Assembly (NCBI GenBank): GCA_017562135.1
Contig: QEYB01001430.1
Coordinates: forward strand, 62,001 to 126,000
Source of the DNA: Dipylidium caninum
Lineage: Eukaryota > Platyhelminthes > Cestoda > Cyclophyllidea > Dipylidiidae
Length of the DNA: 64,000 nucleotides
Direction of reading: 5' to 3'
Part shown: piece by piece, positions 63,664-64,000 of the stretch
Numbering within the stretch: the stretch's first letter is position 1
Layout of the letters: each line of letters begins with the position of its first letter
The notes under the pieces: model-generated
Databases searched by the model: none
Told to the model about the DNA's origin: nothing
The model's input: only the letters and a program-made list of their open reading frames with translations
Program-made: the position numbers and the translations under genes

Positions 63664-63850
63664 CTAGTTTAAGGTATAAAAACGATATTACTATTTTGAT
63701 TACAGTAGACACAAAACAACCCCTTCTTTAAGTATATGCAATCAGGTGATAACCACGCCATGGCACACACCCGTGGACACACGACAATCGATTGGTGAGT
63801 GGGGCAAGGGGCCGGGTCGCAGAGGCGAATAAACAACCGGATTGGGAAAA

Positions 63851-64000
63851 ATGTGTGCGGAGAAGTTGGGTTACCCCTACACTATACCCCGCGGCCCTGT
63901 CGGCGCGATGTTCACGAGTCCCGGGCCCATCTACAAACTGCCTCCGCTGTTGGGCGAAAAGGACCACGACTTCGAGAGCATCCACATCAAGGCCCCGGCC
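63851..64000 (+). CDS. ODF3/SHIPPO-like (CIMAP) sperm-tail protein, N-terminus (partial)
   Basis: The first 50 codons of a protein of the outer dense fibre 3/SHIPPO family, which are inner microtubule or sheath-associated proteins of sperm tails and cilia with repeated Pro-Gly-Pro motifs. It opens MCAEKLGYPYTIPRGPVGAM and continues FTSPGPIYKLPPLLG, matching the family start (PRGPI-ALYSSPGPKYLIPP). It then reads DFESIHIKAPA at the window edge, consistent with the KxRAPAYSF step of the family. The ATG at 63851 follows an A-rich context (GGGAAAAATG). It runs off the right edge; no stop is seen. Base composition is more GC-rich than the flanking DNA. Confidence 0.85.
   Translation, partial: MCAEKLGYPYTIPRGPVGAMFTSPGPIYKLPPLLGEKDHDFESIHIKAPA

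Overview
This is nuclear DNA of a multicellular eukaryote. Genes are split by introns, stops are standard, and the gene set is animal-like. My best guess is a parasitic flatworm, probably a tapeworm. Two genes (TOP3A, IGBP1) carry introns of only 33-42 nt, while their neighbours have kilobase introns. Several reading frames begin right at a splice acceptor with no AUG, as expected if a spliced leader ending in AUG is trans-spliced on. No database search was possible, so the taxon is an inference.

Layout from left to right. (1) 1-1772, minus: the 5' half of DNA topoisomerase III alpha, running off the left edge. (2) 1.9-6.5 kb: no recognisable gene. (3) 6.5-26.8 kb, minus: a long, GC-rich gene for a PH-RA-RhoGAP protein of the ARHGAP20/TAGAP type; the RhoGAP exons are solid and the 5' end is uncertain. 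(4) 27-32.5 kb: GC-rich, no recognisable gene. (5) 32.5-52.7 kb, minus: a complete 14-exon C2-4xWW-HECT ubiquitin ligase of the WWP1/ITCH/Su(dx) group, 832 aa; all exon phases agree. (6) 52.7-54.5 kb: AT-rich, only doubtful open frames. (7) 54.5-59.1 kb, minus: SRP54, five exons, 522 aa. (8) 59.1-59.9 kb: divergent promoter region. (9) 59.9-61.3 kb, plus: IGBP1 (alpha4/TAP42), six exons, 347 aa. (10) 61.4-62.5 kb, plus: a KIAA1143/DUF4604 homologue starting 128 bp after the IGBP1 stop, probably in the same transcription unit. (11) 62.7-63.7 kb, minus: three phase-compatible exons of an unrecognised gene, with a decayed duplicate in its intron. (12) 63.85-64 kb, plus: the first codons of an ODF3/SHIPPO-type (CIMAP) sperm-tail protein.

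The genes are mostly unrelated housekeeping and signalling functions: decatenation, Rho signalling, ubiquitylation, protein targeting, PP2A regulation and a ciliary protein. I see no bacterial-style operon or defence system. The most interesting items are the likely trans-spliced IGBP1-DUF4604 pair, two GC-AG introns, a possible spliced-leader-dependent N-terminal extension of TOP3A, the unrecognised partial gene at 62.7-63.7 kb, a repeated intronic element with TATA-like and poly(A) signals, and a WW domain that has lost its first tryptophan.
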